Assembly (NCBI GenBank): GCA_044772875.1
Contig: CP173058.1
Location: 248,001 to 312,000, forward strand
Length of the DNA: 64,000 bases
Source: Morganella morganii_D
GTDB lineage: Bacteria > Pseudomonadota > Gammaproteobacteria > Enterobacterales > Enterobacteriaceae
Reading direction: 5' to 3'
The position numbers and the translations under genes were made by a program. Each line of letters opens with the position of its first letter. Position 1 is the stretch's first letter. Below are positions 1-8,737 of this stretch, piece by piece. The notes beneath the pieces are model-generated. The model was not told the origin of the DNA. It saw only the letters and a program-made list of their open reading frames with translations, and ran no database searches.

Positions 1-540
1 GCCAATCAGTACATCATTACCTTGTCCGCTGACCAGCAGGCTGCCGATTTTCAGGGCATGCAGTGTATTATTTCCTCCCGGGGAAAACACGGCACTGCCG
101 GTTAAATCATCGTCCTCATCAGTGCCTGTCACTGCTTTTTTATAACGGATATTTTCTTCCTGCTTAACAGAAAATATAGATTTATTCCCGGGAGTATTCT
201 TAACAAGAAATACCTTATTACCTTCAGATGAAAATTCAGCTTTTTCAACGGATTTAACTTTTTTGATCCCACTGCCGTCTTTCGGCCTGAAAAATACAAA
301 CTCACCTGATTTATAACAATCCCAGTCTGTGGCATAGCCATGTAACAATAGTGTATCTGTTCCGGCTCCGCCGTTGATAACATCCGCACCATAACCGGGT
401 TTTATTTTGTCATTTCCCTCACCGGCAGAAATATAATCACCCGCATTATTTCCTTTAAGCATATTACTGTACTGATTGCCGAGAATAAATGCCGGTTTAC
501 CATAATGTCCGGTATCCGGATAGATATTGTTATTGCAAGT
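1..540 (-). pseudogene. RTX lipase, C-terminal part (gene interrupted by IS; continues off the left edge)
   Basis: Read on the minus strand from 540 downwards, this stretch is open to the window edge. It encodes glycine/aspartate-rich nonapeptide repeats of the RTX type, with motifs such as AGDYISAGEGND, GADVINGGAGTD and SGQGNDVLIG. These are the calcium-binding beta-roll repeats that precede the type I (ABC) secretion signal in family I.3 lipases. The segment continues the lipase catalytic part found at 2461-3490, and the two are separated by an insertion sequence. The last residues before the insertion on the far side (NLSRL, W-V-x-D) match the catalytic/RTX hinge of Serratia-type lipases. 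The split protein should not be exported, because the export signal is on this separated half. Whether the true C-terminus is intact cannot be seen here. Confidence 0.85.
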
Positions 541-652
541 TTAAAATGTCACTCTGTTCCGCAAAGTAGAAATGTCACTTTTTCTTCTTCATAGAGCTTA
601 CTTCAACTTTCCTATATGATAATCAAGGACTAAAGAAAAGTGTGGTAACATA

Positions 653-1006
653 ATGAAAAAACAGTTTATTGTGACTAAAAGTCATACCTCTGAATATCCT
701 GACCCCATTCATTTCTCCGCAGGTGATTTGTTGGTTGTTGGCGAAAAATATATCGGTAATGAAGGCTGGGATAACTGGTACTATTGCTCATTTGACGGAC
801 TAAGCGGTTGGGTTCCGAAACAACTTATTGAAGTTGTTAGTACTAGTGAGGGAGTTGCCAAAGAAAACTACAGTGCATCAGAACTTAATGTAGAAGTTCA
901 GGAACTTGTCACGGGATTAAAAAAAATCAATGGCTGGATCTGGTGTCAAAAATTGAGCACAGGGGAGCACGGCTGGCTTCCTGAACTGAATCTAAAAGAA
1001 ATTTAA
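653..1006 (+). CDS. SH3-domain passenger protein of the insertion sequence
   Basis: 117 residues with no signal peptide or membrane segment. Two bacterial SH3-like units are visible. Residues about 18-60 contain AGDLLVVGEKY, GWDNWYYCS and GLSGWVPKQLIE. Residues about 72-117 contain LNVEVQELV, NGWIWCQ and GEHGWLPELNL. The repeated hydrophobic-GW-hydrophobic-P ending is typical of SH3 folds. The gene lies wholly between the transposase stop and the left IS end, convergent with the transposase, so it travels as cargo. Its role is unknown. Protein-protein binding or a regulatory function is possible, but nothing here shows a link to transposition. Confidence 0.75.
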   Translation: MKKQFIVTKSHTSEYPDPIHFSAGDLLVVGEKYIGNEGWDNWYYCSFDGLSGWVPKQLIEVVSTSEGVAKENYSASELNVEVQELVTGLKKINGWIWCQKLSTGEHGWLPELNLKEI

Positions 1007-1016
1007 AGAGTTAGCG

Positions 1017-2375
1017 CTATTTTATCAGGCTGGCTCTGAATTCCTCCGGATTGGTCAGTACTGGATTGACGGCTCTCAGTTGTTCCTGAACTCTGACCTG
1101 AGCACGGCGTTTCGGCATACTTTTGCTTCGTTCCCGCTTGCCCTGACGATCCAGTTCGTCCATTTTATCCTGCGCCAGCTTCAGCACTGTACCGAGTCGT
1201 TTATTGTCGACGACTTTTCCCTGGTCAATACAGGCCAGTTTATCGAATGCCCGACAGTTCAGTGAGCGGTGACCGTATTTAAAGGCTAAGGTGCCGTCCG
1301 GATAGTCATAGACCATGATGTTTTCACCGGCAATACGTGAGTTTTCTTCTGTCGGGTCAACAAGATAAATCATTTTGTCATAACGGAAGGTCAGTGATTT
1401 GGTGAGCTTCCGTGTTTCCTGCCAGGCGAACATATCATCCAGCTCCTCAGCACGTTCGGTCACCAGCCGGTGCAGATTTTTAGGGTAGCGGGGCGCACGG
1501 GCAAAACGGCGGTTAAAGTTACTGATAAAGGTTCCCACCCAGGCATTGGCTTCCTCAATGCTGCTGATACCTTCCAGACGCATTTCTTTGATAAGCCTGT
1601 CCTGGAGCGTCTGATTAGCCCGCTCGACACGGCCTTTCGCCTGCGGGCTGTTGGCGCAGATAAGATCGACACCGATATCATGAAGCACCCGTCCGAACTG
1701 CGTTGTTCCCGTCAGCGCACCGTTCGGGTGATTGACCCGGAATATGCCGTGTTTGTCGCTGTAAAACACCAGAGGCTTACCGTGCCTGTCAATGTATTCA
1801 CGGGTTGCCAGCATATAATCGAATGCAGATTCGGTTTCCCCGAAGCGCAGGTGCATCAACTGACCGGTCGCATCGTCAACAAAGACCAGCAGGCAGCATT
1901 TCGGAGCGCGTCCTTCAAACCAGTCATGAGGGGAACCGTCAATCTGGATCAACTCACCGAAGCAGTCACGCCGGTTGCGGGGCTGGTAAATACGGGGCTT
2001 GCGTCTGACGTAAGGAACCCAGAGGCCGTCAGCGATCATCCATTTGCGGAGTGTTTCAACGGAAACTGCAATATCGTGCCGCTCTCTGAGTTTTTCAGCC
2101 GCCAGTGTCGGACCAAAGTCAGGGTAATGCTGATGCAACAGAGCCAGCACACGCAGCCTGAACGACTCAGGGAGACAGTGGTTTCCCGGTTTTCCCCGGT
2201 GGCGGTGAGCCAGCCCTGCGACGCCTGACTCGCGATAGCGGTTGACGAGCCGCTGTACCTGCCGTTCAGTCAGTTCCAGTTGGGCGGCTGCGTCACGCCG
2301 TCTGAGTCGTTTTTCACAAACTGCCTGAATGACGTTAGCACGGCGTAATTCTTTATCTGACATAGTCACCAGCAT
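1017..2375 (-). CDS. ISNCY-family transposase
   Basis: 452 residues. The N-terminus (about 15-60) is a helix-turn-helix with RRRDAAAQLELTERQVQRL. The central integrase-type DDE core shows the first Asp in QIDGSPHDWF, the second in FYSDKHGIF and the Glu in KGRVERANQTLQ. The C-terminal segment is basic, with a run like KRERSKSMPKRRAQ. The sequence and the MLVTMSDKEL start strongly resemble ISKpn21-type transposases as I remember them. The reading frame is full length without stops, so the element may still be active. Confidence 0.92.
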   Translation of the reverse strand: MLVTMSDKELRRANVIQAVCEKRLRRRDAAAQLELTERQVQRLVNRYRESGVAGLAHRHRGKPGNHCLPESFRLRVLALLHQHYPDFGPTLAAEKLRERHDIAVSVETLRKWMIADGLWVPYVRRKPRIYQPRNRRDCFGELIQIDGSPHDWFEGRAPKCCLLVFVDDATGQLMHLRFGETESAFDYMLATREYIDRHGKPLVFYSDKHGIFRVNHPNGALTGTTQFGRVLHDIGVDLICANSPQAKGRVERANQTLQDRLIKEMRLEGISSIEEANAWVGTFISNFNRRFARAPRYPKNLHRLVTERAEELDDMFAWQETRKLTKSLTFRYDKMIYLVDPTEENSRIAGENIMVYDYPDGTLAFKYGHRSLNCRAFDKLACIDQGKVVDNKRLGTVLKLAQDKMDELDRQGKRERSKSMPKRRAQVRVQEQLRAVNPVLTNPEEFRASLIK

Positions 2376-2460
2376 CCGAATGTCCTTGTTGCAGCAAAAG
2401 GTTTTATCCTTTATGCCGCAAAAAGTGACATTTCTAAATGGCTAAAAAGTGACATTACTA

Positions 2461-3490
2461 TATTGGTGCTACAGATATCACCAACCCATTTTATATTGCG
2501 CATCAGGCGGGATAAATTATCTACAATAATAACACTATCTTTATTCATCAGCGGGTAAAATTCAGAGAACGCAATACGTTCCCAGCTGTCCGTTATCATA
2601 TTGATAACATGAGGTGTCCAGCCAACCGGAATATTCAGCAACGACTTTGCAAGATAATTTCCGCCGCCGGCCGGATTCAGAGAGTGCAGGTCATCAAAAG
2701 AGATAACATTGTTAAGTGTGGATTTATAATGTCGATCCAGATTCACCACAAAGGGTTTTGTCTCCAAAAGTGCACCGAAAAAGGAATCCGCATCTCCGGC
2801 AATACGGAATACCGCATCATTTTCAAATCCGATATTCAGAACAGACCCGTCATCATGAATATAAGGGCTGGCAAACGCAATATAATTACTGTTTTTAAAG
2901 AATCCGTCTGCCAGTTTATCTCCGGATTTTGCATTGATGTTAACCAGTCCTCCACCCAGACTATTTCCGGTAATAATGATATCTTCTGCCGGTAAATTAT
3001 TTTTTATTGCCAGTGACTTTACAGCTTTTAGTAACGGATCCAGATGCGGAGTAATATTACCGTTGTTTAATTGTGTATAATCCGGAATATCAAGCAGGTC
3101 ATTTGTTCCGGTCCAGGAAAGAGCAATATTTTGTATTTTATTATTACTATCGAATTTCCCCAAAATACGGGATTGCAACCCCATTGACGGAATAAACTTA
3201 CCGGTTAGCGGGCTTGTTACTTTATAGTAACCCAGGCTGTCAACGGCACTCTCCGGTAAATTCAGCTCCGCCGGTTTCAGCTCACGCCATCCCGGCGGAA
3301 TACTGATGTTCATTTTACCGGGCATCCAGCGGAGTGACGATGAGAGTGGTTCAAGTATATTGGTAATAATTTTTGCGGCAGGAATAACGCCGAACATCAT
3401 ATAAAGATTATCATACATCGCAATTCTTTTTGCTGTAATAACTAAGCTGATTGACTCATTTTCTGAATACTTCCTGTAATTAAATAGCAT
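2461..3490 (-). pseudogene. RTX lipase, N-terminal catalytic part (interrupted by IS)
   Basis: About 343 residues of native sequence remain before the reading frame runs into the insertion sequence and stops at 2411. The alpha/beta-hydrolase nucleophile elbow is present as GNSLGGG. Upstream motifs such as LSWTGTND and the overall order match family I.3 triacylglycerol lipases (Serratia LipA, Proteus and Pseudomonas types), which are secreted through a type I ABC exporter. No N-terminal signal peptide is seen, as expected for that route. The RTX part needed for calcium folding and export lies beyond the insertion (1-540). The split product is probably non-functional. The start at 3490 is an ATG, but the translation initiation region is unremarkable. 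Confidence 0.87.
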
Positions 3491-3771
3491 GGATTTACCC
3501 TTTCATCACATCGGTGAAGCATCTGTTATTGTTTATTTCACAAGCAATAACGCAGGGTAAAAATAAAAGCAATTATCTTATTTATGGCGTAAATATCAAA
3601 AGATATTTTTCATCATTCACACAGAACAAATTACTGGTATTCCAGACGGGTTATTCTATATGTTGTAATATATGATATTCACATCATGAAAAAATAAATA
3701 TTTATACTATTGCATGGTTACTATACGGTAATGATGTCTGTTATTATAATGTTTTTTAAGAAAAATTTACT
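3491..3771. other. AT-rich intergenic region
   Basis: Upstream region shared by the divergently oriented lipase gene and the small immunity-like reading frame at 3772. It is very AT-rich and has no reading frame of note. Several TATAAT-like hexamers occur, but base composition makes them weak evidence. Confidence 0.4.
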
Positions 3772-3999
3772 ATGAAAATAGTGATTCTTGATTTTTCCGG
3801 GGAAACTCTGTGCCTGATCCTGGTCAGTATTTTTATGACTATAATTATTACGTCTTGTTAATGTCATCATTTTCATAAAGAAGATACTAAAAAAATATTA
3901 ATCAGGGTTATTATATCTTTACTTACATCCCTGCTGGTTATCACATTGTTTTTCTTATTTAAATTATGTATATCAAAAAAAATATGCCTTAATTTTTAA
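3772..3999 (+). pseudogene. Two-TM small membrane protein, immunity-like, with one in-frame stop
   Basis: An ATG at 3772 opens a frame that reaches a TAA at 3859-3861 after 29 codons, then continues open in the same frame to a second TAA at 3997. Ignoring the internal stop gives 75 residues with two hydrophobic segments (CLILVSIFMTIIITSC and RVIISLLTSLLVITLFFLF) joined by a short charged loop (HKEDTKK). Size, topology and position directly upstream of a microcin-like precursor match small membrane immunity proteins of class II microcins, such as Cvi for microcin V. Alternatively the first 29 codons alone are a small membrane peptide. No annotated family is recognised. The immunity assignment is inference from context. 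Confidence 0.45.
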
Positions 4000-4100
4000 T
4001 TTTCTATGAATATTAATTATGCTATCAAGGTTGTTACAGGGAGTGTTATTAATTTGATCTCACTATAGGTATTCTGTTCTGTAAAAAAGGATTAAATAAT

Positions 4101-4298
4101 ATGAAATTATTAAATAAGCATATGATGGAAAATGTTTCAGGTGCCGGTAATCAGGATATTATTGATAATATTAAATTTATAAATGACCTGGTATTAACGG
4201 TAGCAATAGGTACAGCAACGGCACCTGCTGCACCGGTAATGGAGGCTGTGTACCTGTTACAAGCCCGGGAAAACCGGGCTCGTATTTCAGCAGATTAA
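4101..4298 (+). CDS. Putative class II microcin-like precursor with double-glycine-type leader
   Basis: 65 residues preceded by an AAGGA ribosome-binding site nine bases upstream. The first 15 residues (MKLLNKHMMENVSGA) match the leader form of class II microcins, which are about 15 residues long and end in VSGG, VSGA or ISGA. Cleavage after SGA would release a 50-residue peptide starting GNQDIIDN. That peptide has an acidic/amphipathic start, a small-residue hydrophobic centre (VAIGTATAPAAPVM) and a basic tail. Such leaders direct processing and export by peptidase-containing ABC transporters; none is encoded nearby. The last codons (ARENRA) also form a perfect hairpin, AGCCCGG-GAAAA-CCGGGCT at 4261-4280, so the 3' end overlaps a possible transcript stem. 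It is not a family I can name. Confidence 0.55.
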   Translation: MKLLNKHMMENVSGAGNQDIIDNIKFINDLVLTVAIGTATAPAAPVMEAVYLLQARENRARISAD

Positions 4299-4304
4299 AA
4301 CCGA

Positions 4305-6134
4305 TTATGCCGACGGATGCGGGTTTTGGTTCTCAGTTGCGTCCGGTGCGGTATCTGTTTCAGGTTTGCGCAGCATTTCATGCAGTGAGCGGCCTTCTGT
4401 TTCTGCTTCCGGCGTGGTTTCTGCCGCCGGATTGATATTGACCGGGCAGCCGAACTCATGGTCAGTCTGGTTTTCCGCCAGCAGTGTGCTCATCGCCCGG
4501 GCAATTTCAAACTCACCAATCACCACGCGGTTTGCGCCGCGTTCCATAATATAGGTGCGCTCATCGTCATAATGTGCGCGGACAATAATTGTCATATGTG
4601 CATTCATGGCGCGGGCTTTGGCAACAATCTCACCAGCCTCATAGCCGTTCGGGATTGTCAGCAGCAGCGCACTGGCGCAATCGGCGCGGGCAAGCTCCAG
4701 TACATCCTGTGCCACCGCGTTCCCCATCACGGAAGGATAGCCGCGTTCCGCCAGCTCCTCAAAGCGGGCACGGGTATCTTCCACCACCACAACCGGATAA
4801 CCTTTATTATGCAGCTTATCCGCCAGCATCGCACCGACACGCCCATAACCGACAATAATGGTATGCCCGCAGATATTGACCGGCACCTGAGTGATTTCTT
4901 CCAGTATTTCCTCTTCCTGCTGCTCTTCCGGTGTTTCGGTTTTTTCCAGATAGCGGTCCAGCAGGGTGAACAGTACCGGGTTGAGCATAATGGAGACAAT
5001 CGCACCCGCGAGGATCAGGTCATTTGCCTGGCGGTTGAGAACGTCCAGTGTGACGCCCATTCCTGCGAGGATAAAGGCGAATTCCCCGATTTGCGCGAGG
5101 CTGACCGCAACAGTCAGTGCTGTTCGCCGGTTATGGCCGAACATCCTCACCAGCAGCAGAGCAGCGGCGGATTTACCGATAATAATAATCGCCAGCACAC
5201 CCAGCACACCCAGCGGGTGGTTAATCAGAACCATCGGATCAAACAGCATTCCGACAGAAACAAAGAACAGTACCGCGAAGGCATCACGCAGCGGCAGGGT
5301 ATCCTGTGCAGCGCGGTGGCTCAGCTCTGACTCATTGAGCACCATACCGGCAAAGAACGCACCGAGGGCAAACGAGGCATCAAACAGGGCAACGGCGGCA
5401 TAGGCGATACCCAGTGCCAACACCAGCACCGCCAGAGTAAACAGTTCGCGGGAGCCGGTAGCGGCTGTTCTGGCGAGTAACCACGGGATCACGCGGCGAC
5501 CGATAAAAATCATAATCAGGATAAATGCCACGACCTTACCGATAGTGACAGCCAGACTCATCAGCAGCTCAGAACTACTGGCATTGGCTTCCGGATTGTT
5601 AATGATAGTAGAGGCCGCGGCCGGTAACAGCACCAGGGTTAACACCATGGCGAGATCTTCCACAATCAGCCAGCCGATAGCTATCTGACCGCGCTGACTT
5701 TCTATCAACTGCCGCTCTTCCAGGGCACGCAGCAGTACAACGGTACTCGCGGTGGATAAACTCAGACCGAATACGATCCCGGCAAATAATCCCCAGCCAA
5801 ACAGACTGGCGAGGCCGAGACCCAGAATAGTGGCAACCGCTATCTGGCAGATAGCACCGGGAATGGCGATATTTTTTACTGCCAGCAGATCTTTCAGTGA
5901 AAAATGAAGTCCGACCCCGAACATCAGCAGAATGACCCCGATTTCCGCCAGTTCCGGTGCCAGTGAGGTATCAGCAACGAATCCCGGGGTAAAAGGGCCT
6001 GCTAACACACCCGCCGCCAGATAACCCACTAACGGGGAAATCTTTAACCGCTGCGCTAACATACCGAGTAAATAAGCGAGAACGAGACCGCCAACAATAG
6101 TTGTGATAAGAGGCGTTGAGTGCACTTTTTTCAT
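4305..6134 (-). CDS. ybaL: YbaL, Kef-type cation/proton antiporter
   Basis: 609 residues. The first about 390 form the CPA2 sodium/proton exchanger domain with some 12 membrane spans, including the LVGYLAAGVLAGPFTPG and FGLSLSTASTVVLLRALEERQL motifs of the Kef/YbaL group. A cytosolic TrkA-N (RCK) NAD-binding domain follows at about 415-535, with the Rossmann glycine motif GYGRVGAMLADKL. The tail is acidic and proline-rich. In enterobacteria YbaL is an inner-membrane antiporter with poorly known physiological ions. Its stop codon lies six bases from that of the convergent microcin-like gene. It runs divergently from ushA. The fsr gene found between ybaL and ushA in Escherichia coli is absent here. 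Confidence 0.95.
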   Translation of the reverse strand: MKKVHSTPLITTIVGGLVLAYLLGMLAQRLKISPLVGYLAAGVLAGPFTPGFVADTSLAPELAEIGVILLMFGVGLHFSLKDLLAVKNIAIPGAICQIAVATILGLGLASLFGWGLFAGIVFGLSLSTASTVVLLRALEERQLIESQRGQIAIGWLIVEDLAMVLTLVLLPAAASTIINNPEANASSSELLMSLAVTIGKVVAFILIMIFIGRRVIPWLLARTAATGSRELFTLAVLVLALGIAYAAVALFDASFALGAFFAGMVLNESELSHRAAQDTLPLRDAFAVLFFVSVGMLFDPMVLINHPLGVLGVLAIIIIGKSAAALLLVRMFGHNRRTALTVAVSLAQIGEFAFILAGMGVTLDVLNRQANDLILAGAIVSIMLNPVLFTLLDRYLEKTETPEEQQEEEILEEITQVPVNICGHTIIVGYGRVGAMLADKLHNKGYPVVVVEDTRARFEELAERGYPSVMGNAVAQDVLELARADCASALLLTIPNGYEAGEIVAKARAMNAHMTIIVRAHYDDERTYIMERGANRVVIGEFEIARAMSTLLAENQTDHEFGCPVNINPAAETTPEAETEGRSLHEMLRKPETDTAPDATENQNPHPSA

Positions 6135-6741
6135 TCTCCTTTTGATTTGTGGTGTGAACGGATGTGGGTTAGCTATAAATATAATACATGTTTTCGTGAC
6201 ATAAATCGCGTTAAAAATATAACTAATTATGTAAAAAACGGGACTTAACAGCAGATACCATTCAGCTTTGACTATTTTCAGCTTATTCTGCTCTTTGTGA
6301 TCCCTGCATATGCTGTTATTTATTTTCTTTAAATTATATATTTATTGTTCATTAACAATGAACTGGATTCATTTAGTCTGCTTTTGATATCAATAATGCT
6401 GTTTTTCTGAAAATAATCTGAAAAATACAGGTTTAATCATGGTATCTATACCGGTAACGGCACAGTAATGTCCCGGTGTTATAAAATAACAGCACCTGAA
6501 TACGGGAAAGAACGACACGGTTTAATCCTGTTGTATATTGATATTTAACGATTTTTTAAGAATGCGTTATCGTATTTGTGCGAACCGGATAAATGACAGA
6601 ATATTGAGTCACGTCGCACTTTTTTGCCGTGTTTGTCATAACCGGTGTAAAAATTTGTGAATTTTCATCATACTTTCAGCAGAACACCGGAGAGAGCAGC
6701 TTCTGTACCGGTATCATCATTCAGACACACAGGGAATGACC
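6135..6741. other. ybaL-ushA divergent intergenic region
   Basis: About 600 bases without a gene. It is AT-rich near ybaL, with A/T tracts, and holds an inverted repeat around 6474-6498 (GTGTTATAAAATAACAGCAC). It presumably contains the ybaL and ushA promoters; I do not see a convincing consensus pair. There is no reading frame with coding character. Confidence 0.4.
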
Positions 6742-8409
6742 ATGACATTTACACTGAAAACCACAGCCTGTGCGCTGGCGGTATCCGCAGTTCTTTTTCC
6801 GGCGCTGGCAAATGCCTGGGAAAAAGATAAAACCTACGACATCACCATTCTGCACACCAATGATCATCACGGCCATTTCTGGCAGAATGACCACGGTGAA
6901 TACGGCTTGTCTGCCCAGAAAACCCTGGTGGACGGTATCCGTAAAGAAGTGGAAGAGCAGGGCGGATCATTGCTGCTGCTTTCCGGCGGTGATATCAATA
7001 CCGGCGTGCCGGAGTCTGATTTACAGAATGCCGAGCCGGATTTCAAAGGGATGAATCTGGTTGGTTATGATGCGATGGCTTTGGGTAATCACGAGTTTGA
7101 TAACCCGCCTGAAACGCTGCGTATCCAGGAAAAATGGGCCATATTCCCGTTCTTGTCCGCCAATATTTATAAGACAAGCACCGGCGAACGCCTGTTTAAA
7201 CCGTATGCCATCTTTGATAAGCAGAGCGTGAAAATCGCAGTAATTGGTCTGACAACGGATGATACGGCAAAAATCGGTAACCCGGGCAATTTCCCGGACA
7301 CGGAATTCCGCGTACCGGCAGAAGAAGCGAAAAAAGTGGTTGAAGCACTGCGTGAAACCGAAAAGCCGGACATTATCATCGCCGCCACCCATATGGGACA
7401 CTATGATGACAGCAATCACGGATCCAATGCCCCGGGGGATGTGGAAATGGCGCGCAGCCTGCCGGCCGGTTATCTGGATATGATTGTCGGTGGTCACTCG
7501 CAGGATCCGGTCTGTATGCAGCCGGAGAATAAAAATTACAAAATTGCTGATTATGTGCCGGGCACCCCGTGTGCACCGGATAACCAGAACGGCACCTGGA
7601 TTGTGCAGGCGCATGAATGGGGCAAATATGTGGGACGTGCGGATTTTCAGTTCCGCAACGGCGAATTCACTCTGAAACACTATCAGCTTATCCCGGTGAA
7701 TCTGAAGAAAAAAGTCACTAAAGAGGATGGCTCATCAGAACGGGTGTATTACACCGGTGAAATCACCGAAAGCCCGGAAATGCTGAAACTGCTGACACCG
7801 TATCAGGAAAAGGGCAATGAGCAGCTTAATATTAAAGTCGGTTCTGTTGACAGCAAACTGGAAGGTGATCGCAGCAAAGTCCGTTTTGAACAGACCAGTA
7901 TGGGGCATCTGCTGCTGGCCGCGCAAAAAACGCGGGCGAATGCCGATTTTGCCATTATGAGCGGCGGCGGTGTGCGTGATTCTATCGAACCGGGTAATAT
8001 TACCTATAAAAATGTGCTGAAAGTGCAGCCATTTGCCAATGAGCTGGTGTATATCGATTTCAAAGGAAGCGAAGTGCTGCCGTATCTGACCGCTGTAGCA
8101 AATATGAAAACCGATTCAGGGGCTTACGCACAATTTTATAATGTGGGTCTGACACTGAATAAAGACGGCTCTGTGAGTGATGTGACGATTGACGGCAAGC
8201 CGCTGGATCCGGCAAAAACCTACCGTATGGCGACACTCAACTTCAATGCGATTGGCGGAGATGGTTATCCGAAAATCGATACGCATCCGGGCTATGTAAA
8301 TACCGGTTTTGTCGATGCGGAAGTGCTTAAAGGCTATATTGAAGCGCATTCTCCGCTGAAAGCGGCGGATTATGAGCCGAAAGGTGAAATTATTTATAAA
8401 AACAAATAA
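6742..8409 (+). CDS. ushA: UshA, periplasmic 5'-nucleotidase / UDP-sugar hydrolase
   Basis: The preferred start is the ATG at 6742, six bases after AGGGA (6731-6735). The ATG at 6736 abuts the ribosome-binding site. The product is 555 residues with a Sec signal peptide ending in ALANA. The metallophosphatase domain shows ILHTNDHHGHF, then GGDIN, GNHEFD, ATHMGHY and VGGHSQD, the residues that bind the two metal ions. The C-terminal nucleotide-binding domain contains GGGVRDSI and FNAIGGDGYP. The enzyme hydrolyses UDP-sugars and 5'-nucleotides in the periplasm so that nucleosides can be taken up. It is a single gene followed by a strong terminator. Confidence 0.97.
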   Translation: MTFTLKTTACALAVSAVLFPALANAWEKDKTYDITILHTNDHHGHFWQNDHGEYGLSAQKTLVDGIRKEVEEQGGSLLLLSGGDINTGVPESDLQNAEPDFKGMNLVGYDAMALGNHEFDNPPETLRIQEKWAIFPFLSANIYKTSTGERLFKPYAIFDKQSVKIAVIGLTTDDTAKIGNPGNFPDTEFRVPAEEAKKVVEALRETEKPDIIIAATHMGHYDDSNHGSNAPGDVEMARSLPAGYLDMIVGGHSQDPVCMQPENKNYKIADYVPGTPCAPDNQNGTWIVQAHEWGKYVGRADFQFRNGEFTLKHYQLIPVNLKKKVTKEDGSSERVYYTGEITESPEMLKLLTPYQEKGNEQLNIKVGSVDSKLEGDRSKVRFEQTSMGHLLLAAQKTRANADFAIMSGGGVRDSIEPGNITYKNVLKVQPFANELVYIDFKGSEVLPYLTAVANMKTDSGAYAQFYNVGLTLNKDGSVSDVTIDGKPLDPAKTYRMATLNFNAIGGDGYPKIDTHPGYVNTGFVDAEVLKGYIEAHSPLKAADYEPKGEIIYKNK

Positions 8410-8430
8410 TGGATTATTACTGTAATAAAA

Positions 8431-8455
8431 ACCCGGGATATATCCCGGGTTTTTA
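8431..8455 (+). terminator. Rho-independent terminator after ushA
   Basis: A perfect stem ACCCGGGATATATCCCGGGT is followed by TTTTATT and preceded by AAAA, so it can act from both sides. It lies 22 bases after the ushA stop. Confidence 0.9.
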
Positions 8456-8698
8456 TTCATGAAACTTATGATTTAGATTTGTGGTCAGTGTTTGGTATAT
8501 ATTATCTTTTTGTTGTAATCATTTATTTTATTTTTGTATTTTAAAAAATATTCATAGTTAATCATATTTTGCCACGATTCATCCTTTCTGTTTTGATTAT
8601 TTTTTCTAAAATAAACAGGTGTTCGCCCGGGTCAATATCAGATTTGTGCGGATATCCATTCCCTTAAAAAGGACATTATTAATGAATTGTTACAAACG
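8456..8698. other. AT-rich intergenic region between ushA and ybaK
   Basis: About 240 bases between two convergent transcription units. It is AT-rich, and I see no gene or recognisable site apart from the flanking terminators. Confidence 0.4.
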
Positions 8699-8730
8699 CC
8701 CGGGCAAAAAAATCCGGCGGAAGCCCGGGC
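8699..8730 (-). terminator. Probable terminator after ybaK
   Basis: Two copies of GCCCGGGC flank a 16-base loop containing an A7 tract (T7 on the ybaK transcript). The structure lies just past the ybaK stop. It is an inverted repeat of self-complementary arms, so the exact fold is uncertain. Confidence 0.5.
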
Positions 8731-8737
8731 TTGTATA

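Larger units (their letters stand above)
541..2460. mobile_element. ISNCY-type insertion sequence (IS1202/ISKpn21-like) with a passenger gene
   Basis: The element of about 1.9 kb has ends made of paired AATGTCACT motifs. On the left, AATGTCACT at 545-553 is followed 16 bases later by AAATGTCACTTTTT. On the right, the reverse complement carries the same two motifs 14 bases apart (2425-2458). It holds a 452-residue DDE transposase on the minus strand and a convergent 117-residue SH3-domain gene on the plus strand. It lies inside an RTX lipase gene, whose two halves flank it. I could not define a clean target-site duplication; elements of this group often make long or variable ones. Exact outer limits are uncertain by a few bases. 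Confidence 0.85.

Noticed and set aside
1470..2228. Open frame of 252 codons on the plus strand.
   Set aside because: It is the antisense of the transposase gene and has no ribosome-binding site or domain.
515..2480. Target-site duplication around the insertion sequence (shared ATATTG near both ends).
   Set aside because: The two copies are at unequal distances from the IS ends, so they do not bound the element consistently.
4050..4070. CTCACTATAGG upstream of the microcin-like gene resembles the T7 phage promoter core.
   Set aside because: The upstream half is shifted by one base and no T7-type polymerase gene is in the window. An 11-base match can occur by chance in AT-rich DNA, or it may be part of an ordinary -10 region.
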